Shown: positions 8,319-16,779, numbered from the stretch's first letter. The stretch: 64,000 nucleotides of DNA from JAACFF01 sp963701435 (GCA_963701435.1 CAVPAL010000023.1:806001-870000); one strand, 5' to 3'. Numbers and translations are program-made. The notes: a model not told the origin generated them from the sequence alone.

Positions 8319-9863
8319 ATGAATCCCAATATAGAAAAACTTCACAGATTAAAACAACTCTCAAAAGAAGGCGGCGGCAAAACGCGGATTGAGCAGCAGC
8401 GCGCCAGAGGCAAAATGACCGCCCACGAGCGCATTGAGCTTTTGTTAGATAAAGGTTCTTTTCGCGAAGTGGATGTTTTTGTTACGCATCGCGAGCATAA
8501 CTTTGGCATGGATAAGAAGCGTATCCTGGGCGACAGCGTTGTGACGGGCTGGGGAACCATAGACGGCCGTCTCGTCTACGTCTTCAGCCAGGATTTCACC
8601 GTGTTTGGCGGCAGTCTCAGCGGCGTCCATGCCGAAAAAGTGTGTAAAATCATGGATATGGCCATGCGAAACGGCGCGCCTGTGATCGGTATTAACGACT
8701 CCGGCGGTGCACGTATTCAGGAAGGCGTTGTCAGCCTGGGCGGCTATGCCGACATTTTCTTGCGCAATACACTCGCATCGGGGGTCGTACCCCAAATCAG
8801 CGCCATCATGGGGCCTTGCGCCGGCGGCGCCGTCTACTCGCCGGCCCTGACCGACTTCATTTTCATGGTCAAAGAAACCAGTCATATGTTCATCACCGGG
8901 CCAGAAGTCGTACGCGCCGTTACCGGGGAAGAAGTTACCTTTGAAGAGCTGGGCGGCGCCATGACCCACAACACCAAAAGCGGCGTGGCCCACATGGCGG
9001 CCGAATCAGAAGCCGACTGTCTCTACCTGATCCGCGAACTAGTCAGCTATCTACCTTCCAATAACATGGAAGATCCACCCTTCAAAACCACGAAAGATGA
9101 CAGCTTGCGCGCCGAAAAAGCGCTAGACGATCTGGTGCCGGATAATCCTAACAAACCGTACGATATTAAAGAAGTCATTCGGCTGATATTTGATGATGGC
9201 CTATTCTTCGAAACGCAAGAGCATTTTGCTCAAAACATCGTCGTTGGCTTTGCGCGGCTGGGCGGCCACAGCGTAGGCATCATTGCCAACCAGCCGATGG
9301 TGCTGGCGGGCGTACTCGACATTGACGCCAGTGAAAAAGCGGCCCGTTTTGTGCGTTTTTGCGATGGCTTCAATATTCCCCTGATTGTATTTGAAGATGT
9401 ACCCGGCTTTTTGCCGGGTGTCGATCAGGAGCATGGCGGTATTATCCGCAAAGGCGCCAAGTTGCTTTATGCCTTCTGTGAAGCGACCGTGCCCAAAATC
9501 ACCGTCGTAACCCGCAAAGCATATGGCGGCGCCTATTGCGTCATGAACAGTAAACATATTCGCGCCGACCTGAACCTGGCCTGGCCAAGGGCCGAAATTG
9601 CCGTGATGGGACCGGATGGCGCGGTTAACATCATTTATCGTCGCGAAATCGCCACCGCAGATGACCCGGCTGCGCGCAAAGAAGAATTGGTCGCTGAATA
9701 CCGCGAACATTTTGCAAATCCCTATATCGCGGCAGAACGTGGCTATATTGACGACGTAATCGAACCGAGTCAAACGCGACCACGTCTGATCAATGCGCTC
9801 AATATGCTGCAAAATAAACGTGATCAAAATCCGCCCAAAAAACATGGGAATATTCCATTATAA
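8319..9863 (+). CDS. pccB: Acyl-CoA carboxylase carboxyltransferase subunit (PccB-like)
   Basis: A 514-residue carboxyltransferase that transfers CO2 from carboxybiotin to acetyl- or propionyl-CoA. The two crotonase-like halves are visible. The N-terminal half has the acyl-CoA oxyanion-hole region GINDSGGARIQEGV and GPCAGGAVYSPAL. The C-terminal half has PLIVFEDVPGFLPG and RKAYGGAYCVM with its glycine pair. Length and order match the single-chain PccB family rather than the split AccA/AccD type. Biotin carboxylase starts 29 bases downstream and the biotin carrier follows, so the three genes form a complete acyl-CoA carboxylase operon. Whether acetyl-CoA, propionyl-CoA or both are used cannot be read from the sequence. 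No ACGGCCGT occurs from 8580 to 12205, an unusually long gap. Confidence 0.92.
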   Translation: MNPNIEKLHRLKQLSKEGGGKTRIEQQRARGKMTAHERIELLLDKGSFREVDVFVTHREHNFGMDKKRILGDSVVTGWGTIDGRLVYVFSQDFTVFGGSLSGVHAEKVCKIMDMAMRNGAPVIGINDSGGARIQEGVVSLGGYADIFLRNTLASGVVPQISAIMGPCAGGAVYSPALTDFIFMVKETSHMFITGPEVVRAVTGEEVTFEELGGAMTHNTKSGVAHMAAESEADCLYLIRELVSYLPSNNMEDPPFKTTKDDSLRAEKALDDLVPDNPNKPYDIKEVIRLIFDDGLFFETQEHFAQNIVVGFARLGGHSVGIIANQPMVLAGVLDIDASEKAARFVRFCDGFNIPLIVFEDVPGFLPGVDQEHGGIIRKGAKLLYAFCEATVPKITVVTRKAYGGAYCVMNSKHIRADLNLAWPRAEIAVMGPDGAVNIIYRREIATADDPAARKEELVAEYREHFANPYIAAERGYIDDVIEPSQTRPRLINALNMLQNKRDQNPPKKHGNIPL

Positions 9864-9892
9864 TGGCAATTCACGCTTAGGGATGGTAGAGC

Positions 9893-11413
9893 ATGACAGA
9901 ACGTGACCTTCACATTCGTAATTTCGATAAGGTACTCATTGCCAATCGGGGCGAAATTGCCATGCGTATTTTGCGCGCCTGCCACGAATTGGGGCTGGCA
10001 ACTGTGGCCGTTTATTCTGATGCGGACCGCAATGCGCCCCACGTGCGTTTTGCCGACGAAGCGTATTATATTGGCGCCCCACCGGCCAATAAAAGTTACC
10101 TGGTAATCGATAAAATTCTGGACGTAGCCCGACGTTCCGGGGCGCAGGCCATCCATCCCGGTTATGGTTTCCTGGCTGAACGGGCTGAGTTTGCGCGCGC
10201 CTGTTACGACGCCGGACTGGTTTTCATTGGGCCGCCGGCCCACGCAATTGACGTCATGGGCGACAAGCTCACCGCCCGTGCAACGGTAATTGCCGCCGGC
10301 GTGCCTGTTGTGCCCGGCACATCGCCCGATTTAGACGAGTCTGATTTAGGCGCAGCAGCAGAAGAAATGGGATATCCGGTGCTTGTAAAAGCTTCGGCCG
10401 GCGGCGGCGGCAAAGGTATGCGTCCGGTTTATGATCCTAAAGATTTGGCGGATGCAATTGCAGCGGCCAAGCGTGAGGCCATGGCCGCCTTTGGCAATGA
10501 TACGGTGTATCTGGAAAAAATGATCACCGAAGGACGCCATATTGAGATTCAATTACTGGCTGATGCGCATGGGAATACAATTTATTTAGGCGAGCGGGAA
10601 TGCTCTTTGCAGCGACGGCACCAAAAGCTGATTGAAGAAGCGCCTTCCTTTGCGGTTGATCCTGAACTGCGGCAGCGTATGGGTGAAGTTGCCGTTGCAG
10701 CGGCAAAAGCGGTCAACTATGTCAACGCCGGTACGATTGAATTTCTGATGGATCGTGACAAAAACTTCTATTTTTTGGAGATGAATACCCGCTTGCAGGT
10801 TGAACATCCTGTGACTGAACTGGTTACGGGTATCGACATTGTGCAGGAACAACTGCGGGTTGCGCGTGGACGGCGGCTGCGCATGCGCCAGGAAGATGTG
10901 AAGATCCACGGGTGGGCGATCGAATGTCGCATTAATGCTGAGGATCCATATAACAATTATTTGCCTTCGACCGGCAAAATTACTACGAGTCAGCTTCCTG
11001 CAGGGCCAGGGGTGCGCGTGGATACAGGCGTATTTCCCGGTTATGAGATTACGCCTTATTATGATCCGATGATCAGTAAATTAATTTGTTATGGCGAAAC
11101 TCGCGCAGAAGCGGTTTTACGCATGCGCCGGGCTTTGGAGGAATATCGGATTACCGGAGTTAAGACTAATATTCCTTTCCACCAACACATGTTGGATAGT
11201 CACCGCTTTATGTCTGGCCAGTTTGATATTAAATTTGTTGAAGAACGATTTAGTATGCAGGATCGAGAAGCGCCGCATGCGCTTGAGGCGGCTATTTTGG
11301 CGACATTGGCGGCGCACGAACAAAGCCAGCGCTCAAGCCAGATTGTGGCGCCCGGTACGCGTGATACGAGTAATTGGAAATATTACAGTCGTTTAGAACG
11401 ACTGCGGCGTTGA
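9893..11413 (+). CDS. accC: Biotin carboxylase subunit of acyl-CoA carboxylase
   Basis: A 506-residue ATP-grasp enzyme that carboxylates the biotin on the carrier protein using ATP and bicarbonate. KVLIANRGEIAMRILRA opens the biotin carboxylase N domain, and IHPGYGFLAE is the conserved motif near residue 80. The ATP-grasp glycine loop is KASAGGGGKGM (about 163-173). EMNTRLQVEHPVTE (about 293-306) holds metal- and substrate-binding residues. It is some 50 residues longer than E. coli AccC, with a variable tail. A TATAAT at 9857-9862 lies in the upstream gap, so an internal promoter is possible, but the 29-base spacing favours an operon with the carboxyltransferase. Confidence 0.92.
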   Translation: MTERDLHIRNFDKVLIANRGEIAMRILRACHELGLATVAVYSDADRNAPHVRFADEAYYIGAPPANKSYLVIDKILDVARRSGAQAIHPGYGFLAERAEFARACYDAGLVFIGPPAHAIDVMGDKLTARATVIAAGVPVVPGTSPDLDESDLGAAAEEMGYPVLVKASAGGGGKGMRPVYDPKDLADAIAAAKREAMAAFGNDTVYLEKMITEGRHIEIQLLADAHGNTIYLGERECSLQRRHQKLIEEAPSFAVDPELRQRMGEVAVAAAKAVNYVNAGTIEFLMDRDKNFYFLEMNTRLQVEHPVTELVTGIDIVQEQLRVARGRRLRMRQEDVKIHGWAIECRINAEDPYNNYLPSTGKITTSQLPAGPGVRVDTGVFPGYEITPYYDPMISKLICYGETRAEAVLRMRRALEEYRITGVKTNIPFHQHMLDSHRFMSGQFDIKFVEERFSMQDREAPHALEAAILATLAAHEQSQRSSQIVAPGTRDTSNWKYYSRLERLRR

Positions 11414-11500
11414 TTTTGCCTGGGAAGGGATGGTTTATTGCAGGTCAAGCGCAATCAATGTATTGATGCGACAGCTAGACTTCGGACCAAGAGGCGTTCC

Positions 11501-12004
11501 ATGAAATATATTACACGAGTAGATGATCAGGAATATGTGATTGAGATTAGCCAGGAAAATAAAATTCTGGTTAATGATGAAGTTTATGACATGGATTTTG
11601 AGCAGCTACCGGGCAGCGGTGTGGTGTCTTTGTTATTGAACCAACGTTCTCTTGAAGCTGTTGTCGAGCAGCGCAATGGGAATTGGGAGGTATTGATTCG
11701 GGGGGAATTGTACAGCGTCAAGGTTGAAGATGAACGCGCCTATCGCCTGGCGCAGGCGCGTGGTTCGTTGTCGGATATTGACGGCGATGCGATGATCAAG
11801 TCGCCGATGCCGGGCATTATTATTGCGGTTCCCGTGCAAGAGGGGGATGAAGTGCTTAAGGGCGATAAGGTGATCATTCTGGAGTCGATGAAGATGGAGA
11901 ATGAGCTGCGCGCCCCTTGTGACGGTGTGGTTGCTGTGGTCAAAGTTGAAGCCGGTGCCAGCGTTGAGAAGGATCAGGTGCTGGTAATTATAAGTGATCA
12001 ATAA
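11501..12004 (+). CDS. Biotin carboxyl carrier protein
   Basis: A 167-residue carrier. The C-terminal biotinyl domain (about 95-165) contains the biotin-attachment motif ESMKMEN with the acceptor lysine, flanked by the usual SPMPGIIIAVPVQEGDEV and APCDGVV strands. The N-terminal 90 residues form a beta-rich region typical of carriers in propionyl-/acetyl-CoA carboxylases of this architecture. The frame is open upstream to 11438, but the ATG at 11501 has AGAGG seven bases before it and begins the conserved domain, so I take it as the start. It is the third gene of the carboxylase operon. Confidence 0.88.
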   Translation: MKYITRVDDQEYVIEISQENKILVNDEVYDMDFEQLPGSGVVSLLLNQRSLEAVVEQRNGNWEVLIRGELYSVKVEDERAYRLAQARGSLSDIDGDAMIKSPMPGIIIAVPVQEGDEVLKGDKVIILESMKMENELRAPCDGVVAVVKVEAGASVEKDQVLVIISDQ

Positions 12005-12012
12005 GGGGTTTG

Positions 12013-12633
12013 ATGAGCGCTAACAATTCCCGTCTGGAAGTAGAAGTTAAATTCCTGCTAACCGCTCTGAATGGGGTTCAGGAGAGTTTGTTGAATGCCG
12101 GGGCGGTGTTAAAGAAGCCACGCGTTTATGAGCGCAATGTGCGTTTGGATACGCATGATGAGGCATTGTTGCAGCGCTGGGAACTGCTGCGCGTGCGGCA
12201 AGATACGGCCGTTCGCGTGACTTTCAAAGGGCTGGCTGTCGAAGATTTGACCAGTGAGGCCAAGGTGCGTGAAGAGTTGGAAATTACGGTGGATGATTTT
12301 GACACGGCCGTTACCCTTTTTACGCGTCTCGGATTCAAACCGGTGCAAATTTACGAGAAATACCGCACAACCTTCCAGCTTAGCGGGGTCGAAATCGTGT
12401 TGGATGAAATGCCCTTCGGCAACTTTGTGGAACTGGAAGGGACTGAAGCGGCGATCAAGGAAACGGCCGTTACGCTGGGCTTAGATTGGGAAAAGCGCGT
12501 GTTAGGGAATTATCTGGCTCTGATGGGCGAGTTGAAAGCACACCACAATTTGCCTTTTTCCGACCTGACCTTTGAAAATTTCCGCGATCGTCCTGTTTCG
12601 ATAGAGGATGTATTGCCCGGAAAACAACAATAG
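12013..12633 (+). CDS. CYTH-domain protein (class IV adenylate cyclase / triphosphatase family)
   Basis: A 206-residue protein starting with the CYTH signature ExExK in LEVEVKFLL at about residues 8-16. Conserved basic and acidic strands follow (RLDTHDEALLQRWELLRVR, RVTFKG, KYRTTFQL, LDEMPFGNFVELEG). CYTH enzymes form an eight-stranded tunnel that binds triphosphates and two metal ions. Members act as inorganic triphosphatases, thiamine triphosphatases or class IV adenylate cyclases; sequence alone does not separate these. The ATG at 12013 follows AAGGGG and lies nine bases after the carrier-protein stop, so the gene is probably the fourth in the operon. Three ACGGCCGT copies fall in this short gene, two of them encoding T-A-V. 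Confidence 0.82.
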   Translation: MSANNSRLEVEVKFLLTALNGVQESLLNAGAVLKKPRVYERNVRLDTHDEALLQRWELLRVRQDTAVRVTFKGLAVEDLTSEAKVREELEITVDDFDTAVTLFTRLGFKPVQIYEKYRTTFQLSGVEIVLDEMPFGNFVELEGTEAAIKETAVTLGLDWEKRVLGNYLALMGELKAHHNLPFSDLTFENFRDRPVSIEDVLPGKQQ

Positions 12634-12659
12634 GTAAAGAACTCGAAAAATGGCGCGGT

Positions 12660-13070
12660 GTGACCCAAATTGCAGTGGACAAGGATTGGTCGGCGGTGCG
12701 TTTTAAATCGGCCGTGCCCGAAGCGAATCGCCGCGCGCAGCAGTACGCCGGCGACAAAGCGGCGCTCAAACCGATTTATGAGCGCTTGGTGGCTATTGCT
12801 GCGGGATTTGGCCCCGATGTAACGCTGCAACCGCGCAACACCTATGTGGCTCTGGCGCGCAAGAAACAGTTTTGCGTGATCAAACCGAGTACAAAAACGC
12901 GGGTTGATGTGGGTTTAAAGCTGCCGGGAAAAGCAGTCACAGGGCGATTAGTGGAGGCTGCCAATTTAGGCAGCGGCTCCATGACGCATAAGGTATCGCT
13001 GACAAAAGTGGAACAAATTGACGAGCAATTAATTAGTTGGATGCAGGAGGCATATGCGGGAGTGGGCTGA
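12660..13070 (+). CDS. DUF5655-family protein
   Basis: A protein of at least 136 residues whose C-terminal two thirds (ARKKQFCVIKPSTKTRVDVG ... KVEQIDEQLISWM) match the DUF5655 pattern as I remember it. The GTG at 12660 is the first usual start codon in this frame but has no ribosome site. The frame stays open upstream and reads a plausible helix (RKTTIGKELEKWRG), so the true start may be a rare codon such as ATT at 12612 preceded by AGAGGA and overlapping the CYTH gene. Function is unknown. It is followed closely by the GyrA-like locus. Confidence 0.65.
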   Translation: MTQIAVDKDWSAVRFKSAVPEANRRAQQYAGDKAALKPIYERLVAIAAGFGPDVTLQPRNTYVALARKKQFCVIKPSTKTRVDVGLKLPGKAVTGRLVEAANLGSGSMTHKVSLTKVEQIDEQLISWMQEAYAGVG

Positions 13071-13096
13071 TACGGCCGATCCCCATCTACAAAACC

Positions 13097-14120
13097 ATGC
13101 AAGTTGAACGTCCCGATTTAAGCCAGGTTTCACCGGCAGTGCGCGCTTATATTGCCGCGCTTGAAGCAGAAGTTGAGCGGCTGCAGCCCAAGAAACGCGT
13201 CGCTGCGGCCGAACCTGAACCGTCCGAACCGCCTACTACAATAAATGTAATCACGATGACGGCCGGCTGGCTGGGCGAAACGGTCTCCGCGTCACCTCTA
13301 CTCCCGCCAGCGGCGCAGCGGCATGGGCGTGTTTGACCTGGAGACGGCCGAACCCGACCCGCCTACTCTGTTAACCCTTGTTGATGAGGAAGATTATTTT
13401 CTACTTTTTACCGGCTCTGGTCGCGCCTTTCGCCTGCCGGTCACGACGTTGGCAGCGGCTCCTGTGCGCGCCAATGGGGAGTTCCTGGCCGCTAAACTTG
13501 ACTTGCGTCCAGAAGAGAAAATTGTGGCTTTGCTGCCGGATCAGGGGGGTGAGTATGCGGCACTGGTCAGCCAACGCGGCTGGGTACAACGTGTGCATAA
13601 CAATTATTTGGGTAAAAGCTTGCTGCCTGGTATGACTTTTCACAATATAAAAAATGGCGGCGCGTTGACCGCTGCCTGCTGGACATCCGGAAATGGTGAT
13701 TTGTTGATTGTGACGCGCGCCGGCAAGGGCATCCGTTTTGCCGAACGCCACGTACACGCGCGCGGCTGCCTCGGTTTGCGCGTTGATGTGGATGATGCGG
13801 TGGTGGGGGTTACGGCCGTTTCTAACAGCAGCGACGTATTCCTTTTGAGCCATGATGGCAAAGGCACGATCCGCCAGATGCGTGGTTTTCGGGCGAATAA
13901 AGCGCCGGGTGCGGGTGGAAAAATTGTGATGAAGACAGACGGGTTGGTAACGGCCGTTACCGTAACGGCCTCAAATGATCTGTTCATCGTTTCGCAAAGC
14001 GGCAAAATTATACGATTCCAGACCAATGAAGTACCGGAAAAAGAAGGTGTGGTGCAGGGGGTCAACTGCATGGGGCTGCGTAATGATGTGGCAACGGCCG
14101 TGGCTGTCGCCGCACTCTAA
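13097..14120 (+). pseudogene. GyrA C-terminal beta-pinwheel-like gene, interrupted by a 4-bp duplication
   Basis: Two overlapping frames together encode one protein. The first (from ATG 13097, QVERPDLSQVSPAVRAYIAALEAEVERL) runs as far as INVITMTAGW. The second continues AKRSPRHLYSRQRRSGMGVFDLE and then about 260 residues of repeated beta-blades (GRAFRLPVTTL, GWVQRVHNNYL, GKGIRFAERHVHARG, GKGTIRQMRGFRA, GKIIRFQTNEVPE), the pattern of the DNA-wrapping GyrA/ParC C-terminal domain. At 13265-13272 the DNA reads GGCTGGCT. Removing one GGCT unit restores a continuous frame reading T-A-G-W-A-K-R, so a four-base tandem duplication explains the break. The protein has no breakage-reunion domain; stand-alone versions are known in Chloroflexota, with unclear role. 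It could be a recent pseudogene, a slippage-tolerant gene or an assembly error. Three ACGGCCGT copies lie in the 3' part. Confidence 0.75.
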
Positions 14121-14140
14121 AAATCCTTCAAACTCCATAT

Positions 14141-14254
14141 AGGTAATTCACAAAAACTTTTCTAATAAAAAACAGCAGAAGTTTTTGTGAATTCCTCGAG
14201 GAATCGGCAACATGGAGCGCAATTCTATTTTTGAAAATTTGTTGCCGATTACCT
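14141..14254 (+). repeat. Double-hairpin repeat, copy 1
   Basis: The element begins AGGTAATT and ends TTACCT, followed by AACTGA. Hairpin A has 15-bp perfect arms (14145-14159 and 14179-14193). The centre is CCTCGAGG (14194-14201) inside a 14-bp palindrome. Hairpin B has 11-bp perfect arms (14202-14212 and 14240-14250). AGGT (14141-14144) pairs with ACCT (14251-14254), closing a three-way-junction shape. A second copy at 16592-16703 keeps the ends and centre but has different stem sequences. Confidence 0.8.
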
Positions 14255-14561
14255 AACTGAATACGCCCGGGTTTACACTCCCTGTTCTTTCATCGATGCC
14301 ATTGCCATTCGATATGTTTCAAGAATGGTTCTTATGTACTGGACGCTGTTCCCAATTCTGCCCAAACTGGCTGTTTCCATAAAAATTACAGGGAAAACTC
14401 GTGAATTTGACATAAAAGAAACGCATGTTCTATAGCATTATGTCTTGCTTTTATGTATACTCATTATGTTATATTAATCAGGAGGAATAGGGCCGCCTGT
14501 TTTAAAACTTACAAAATGGCCTGTTTCCCAGCCTAGCATCGGTTAAGGAGGTAGAAATAAC
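14255..14561 (+). promoter_or_regulatory. Upstream region of the META gene with sigma-70-like promoter
   Basis: No gene is visible here. TTGACA (14407-14412) and TATAGC (14431-14436), 18 bases apart, form a good promoter. AAGGAGG lies 10 bases before the ATG at 14562. A second AGGAGGAAT at about 14481 is not followed by an open frame. The leader of about 120 bases shows no riboswitch I recognise. Confidence 0.6.
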
Positions 14562-15102
14562 ATGATCGCTTGGATACGCAGTAAACTAAGAAATGCCAGG
14601 TTCCGGAATGCGGCCCTTCTTTCACTGGGCGTGCTGGTTATTGCTTTTGGCATTGCTCAGGCAAATGGGCCAATGCGCCCAACCCGACCCGGTATGTGGG
14701 GTTCAATGCCTGGCATGTGGGGCATGGGACCAGTGCCCACAATTAAGGTGATAGAAGTTGTAGCCGATCAAAGTGTTACGGTCGAAACCAGTAACTTTCC
14801 GGCCGATGAAGCGTTTACGGCTACAATGGGGCCTTTTGGCAAACGTGGAATTGACGGAACAGTTGTCGGCTCAGTAAATTCTGGTGATGGGGGTACCTTA
14901 ACATATACCTTTATCATTCCTGAGGATTTGCAAGGGGAAGCAAAAATCGCAATTCGCTTGCAAACAGATCATGAATATCCATACTATGCCTTTAACTGGT
15001 TTTACAATAAAGATTCCCATCAATTGACAGAAGATGCGGCGACAAATGGCGCAGCGGCTACAAGCGAAAGCAGTGAAAGTCCGGCCGCCTCAACAGAGGG
15101 CG

Positions 15103-15261
15103 AAGTCACGACCGAAGGCGAAGCCACCACTGAAGGTGAGGCCACGACCGAAGGCGAAGCCACCACTGAAGGTGAGGCCACGACCGAAGGCGAAGCCACC
15201 ACTGAAGGTGAGGCCACGACCGAAGGCGAGGCCACCACTGAAGGCGAAGCCACGACCGAAG
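15103..15261 (+). repeat. Tandem 18-bp coding repeat (TTEGEA)
   Basis: About eight to nine consecutive 18-base units, alternating ACGACCGAAGGCGAAGCC- and ACCACTGAAGGTGAGGCC-type versions, so that 36-base blocks repeat nearly exactly. They encode a Thr/Glu-rich linker. Confidence 0.9.
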
Positions 15262-15615
15262 ACGGCACAACTGAGTTAACAGGAACCGTATGGCAGTGGG
15301 TTGAAATTACCGATCCGGTCAATGGCCCTGTTGCTGTTGAAAACCCTGCACAATATACAATTGAATTTACGGAAGACCTCAAAGTTAATGTAAATGCGGA
15401 TTGTAATGTAGCTGGCGGTAGTTACATTGTTGATGGAGCAAGTGTTTCAATATCAATCGAGACTTCCACACGTGCACTTTGTCCGGAAGGTTCTCTTTCA
15501 GAAGATTTCCTCAAGAATTTAAATTCCGCTGCGATTTACTTCTTTGAAGGTGGGGAATTGTTCCTCGATATGGCCTTTGACAGCGGTACATTGAAATTTA
15601 GCGGTTCTGGCGAGG

Positions 15616-15770
15616 CAACGACCGAAGGTGAAGCCACGACCGAAGCTGAGGCCACGACTGAAGCTGAGGCCACGACCGAAGCTGAGGCCACGACTGAAGC
15701 TGAGGCCACGACTGAAGGCTGAGGCCACGACTGAAAGCGAAGCAACGACTGAGGGTGAAGCTGCAACCGT
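15616..15770 (+). repeat. Second tandem 18-bp coding repeat (TTEAEA) with frame break
   Basis: About eight 18-base units related to the first tract but mostly reading GAAGCTGAG. The one-base insertion that breaks the frame is at 15717-15718, inside this tract. Confidence 0.85.
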
Positions 15771-16296
15771 GGAAACATCTGCGGGCACAGGCGATGCTGC
15801 GGCTGAAGCAGCCGAGGCTGATGAAGAGACTCCCGTTCCATCATTCAAAATCTGTTCTGTTGTCCGCGGCGAAACCGTGACGATTGTGACATCTGACTTC
15901 CCCGAAGGTGAAACCTTTAAGGTCCAGATGGGCGTTCCCCAGATGAAGCATAAAATGAAAAAGGACAACGGTATGGGCGACATGCCAATGCCAATGCCGA
16001 TGCCGATGCCATCCCAGGGACAAAGCATGGGAATGCCGATGCCGATGCCGCCGATGAATAACATGTGGCAAAAACCGATGCCGGAGAAAATTTATATTCC
16101 TTATTATGATGCAGGCACGGTAGAGTCTGAAGGTGGAGCGTTCGAAACGACCCTGGAAATTCCAGCGCAACTGGCAGGCGCATACAAGATAAATATTTTA
16201 ATGCGCACAGAGCAACCGTATCCGTACATGGCCTACAATTGGTTCTATAACAATACAGCCGATGTGTGTAATGGTGAAGGCGGAAACGGCAGCTAA

Positions 16297-16382
16297 GGAT
16301 TCGTTTACAAATAACTTTTGACAAAAACGAATCCGCGAAGGTTTGCCCGTTTACCAAAATCAAAAGTTAAAAACGGGCAAAC
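16297..16382 (+). repeat. Double hairpin with complementary loops
   Basis: Starting directly after the stop codon, hairpin 1 has 10-bp perfect arms (16297-16306 / 16325-16334) and hairpin 2 has 12-bp perfect arms (16341-16352 / 16371-16382). Loop 1 contains TAACTTTTGA and loop 2 TCAAAAGTTA, which are perfect complements over 10 bases, so the two loops can kiss. It differs in stem sequence from the AGGTAATT-type repeats on either side but shares the two-hairpin layout. Confidence 0.75.
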
Positions 16383-16410
16383 ACCAAGATAGATTTTAGT
16401 TGAAGAATTT

Positions 16411-16451
16411 AAAAAACTTCCCTGGCAGCTAACTGTCAGGGAAGTTTTTTT
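16411..16451. terminator. Strong intrinsic terminator, bidirectional
   Basis: An 18-bp stem with one G-T pair (16411-16428 / 16433-16450) has a CTAA tetraloop and begins with AAAAAA on one side and ends in TTTTTTT on the other. It separates the META gene from the riboswitch promoter. Confidence 0.9.
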
Positions 16452-16456
16452 GTGAG

Positions 16457-16484
16457 TGGACAAGTTTTTAGAACAGGTTACAAT
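16457..16484 (+). promoter_or_regulatory. Promoter of the SAM riboswitch-metZ transcript
   Basis: TGGACA (16457-16462) and TACAAT (16479-16484) are 16 bases apart. The predicted transcript starts about 15-20 bases before the riboswitch P1 stem. Confidence 0.55.
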
Positions 16485-16504
16485 TTCGGCACTAATTTCA
16501 AAAA

Positions 16505-16764
16505 CTGTCTCATTCAGAGAGGTCTAGGGAACGGCCCGTTGACGCCTCAGCAACCAGGTGATTAGTCGTGAAGTCAAGGAACTGTGCAATCAGGTAATTG
16601 GCAGAAAGCAATCAAAAAAAGGTCATGAAAAATCTGCCAATTCCTCGAGGAAACCGCAGATTTCTAACTCGTCTTATTTTCAAGAATTTTCTGCGGTTTA
16701 CCTAACTGACTACACCAAGGTGCTAATTCCGGCAGACACGCGATGATGTCTGAAAAATGAGCGT
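16505..16764 (+). promoter_or_regulatory. SAM-I riboswitch aptamer with a repeat inside P3
   Basis: The P1 strands CTCATT (16509-16514) and AATGAG (16756-16761) pair. The core reads AGAGAGG, AGGGA, GGCCC and GCAACC in consensus order, then after P3 AAGGTGCTAATTCC, the conserved J3/4 and P4 region. The P3 base is GGTGATTAGTC (16557-16567) with GACTACACC (16708-16716). Between these strands sits a 112-base double-hairpin repeat, so P3 is far longer than usual. The downstream gene makes a sulfhydrylase for homocysteine synthesis, as expected for SAM feedback. Confidence 0.88.
16592..16703 (+). repeat. Double-hairpin repeat, copy 2, inside riboswitch P3
   Basis: Begins AGGTAATT and ends TTACCT, then AACTGA as in copy 1. 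Hairpin A arms are 16596-16605 and 16633-16642 (10 bp). The centre is CCTCGAGG (16643-16650). Hairpin B arms are 16651-16660 and 16690-16699 (10 bp). Stems differ from copy 1 in sequence but pair perfectly, a sign that structure is kept while sequence varies. Confidence 0.8.
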
Positions 16765-16779
16765 GATCATAGATTACGT

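Larger units (their letters stand above)
14562..16296 (+). pseudogene. Surface META-domain protein with TTEGEA repeats, frameshifted in the second repeat tract
   Basis: The N-terminal helix (about 19-35) is a signal peptide or anchor. A first beta domain (about 55-150) ends in YPYYAFNWFYN. Tandem TTEGEA hexapeptides (15103-15261) lead to a META domain (about 240-345; LTGTVWQWVEI, NADCNVAGGSY). A second tract (15616-15770) of TTEAEA units follows. A single extra G at 15717-15718 changes GAAGCT to GAAGGCT, giving a stop at 15720-15722. In the next frame the protein resumes and continues through a domain paralogous to the first (VTIVTSDFPEGETFKVQMG ... PYMAYNWFYNN) to TAA at 16296. Joined, the protein is about 577 residues. 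A Met/Pro-rich stretch (MPMPMPMPMP) might bind metal, which is inference. The repeats are almost identical 18- and 36-base units, so slippage is plausible. No ACGGCCGT lies between 14101 and 16852. Confidence 0.75.

Noticed and set aside
15103..15770. CRISPR-like array
   Set aside because: The 18-base units are contiguous, coding and without unique spacers; they encode a TTEGEA linker.
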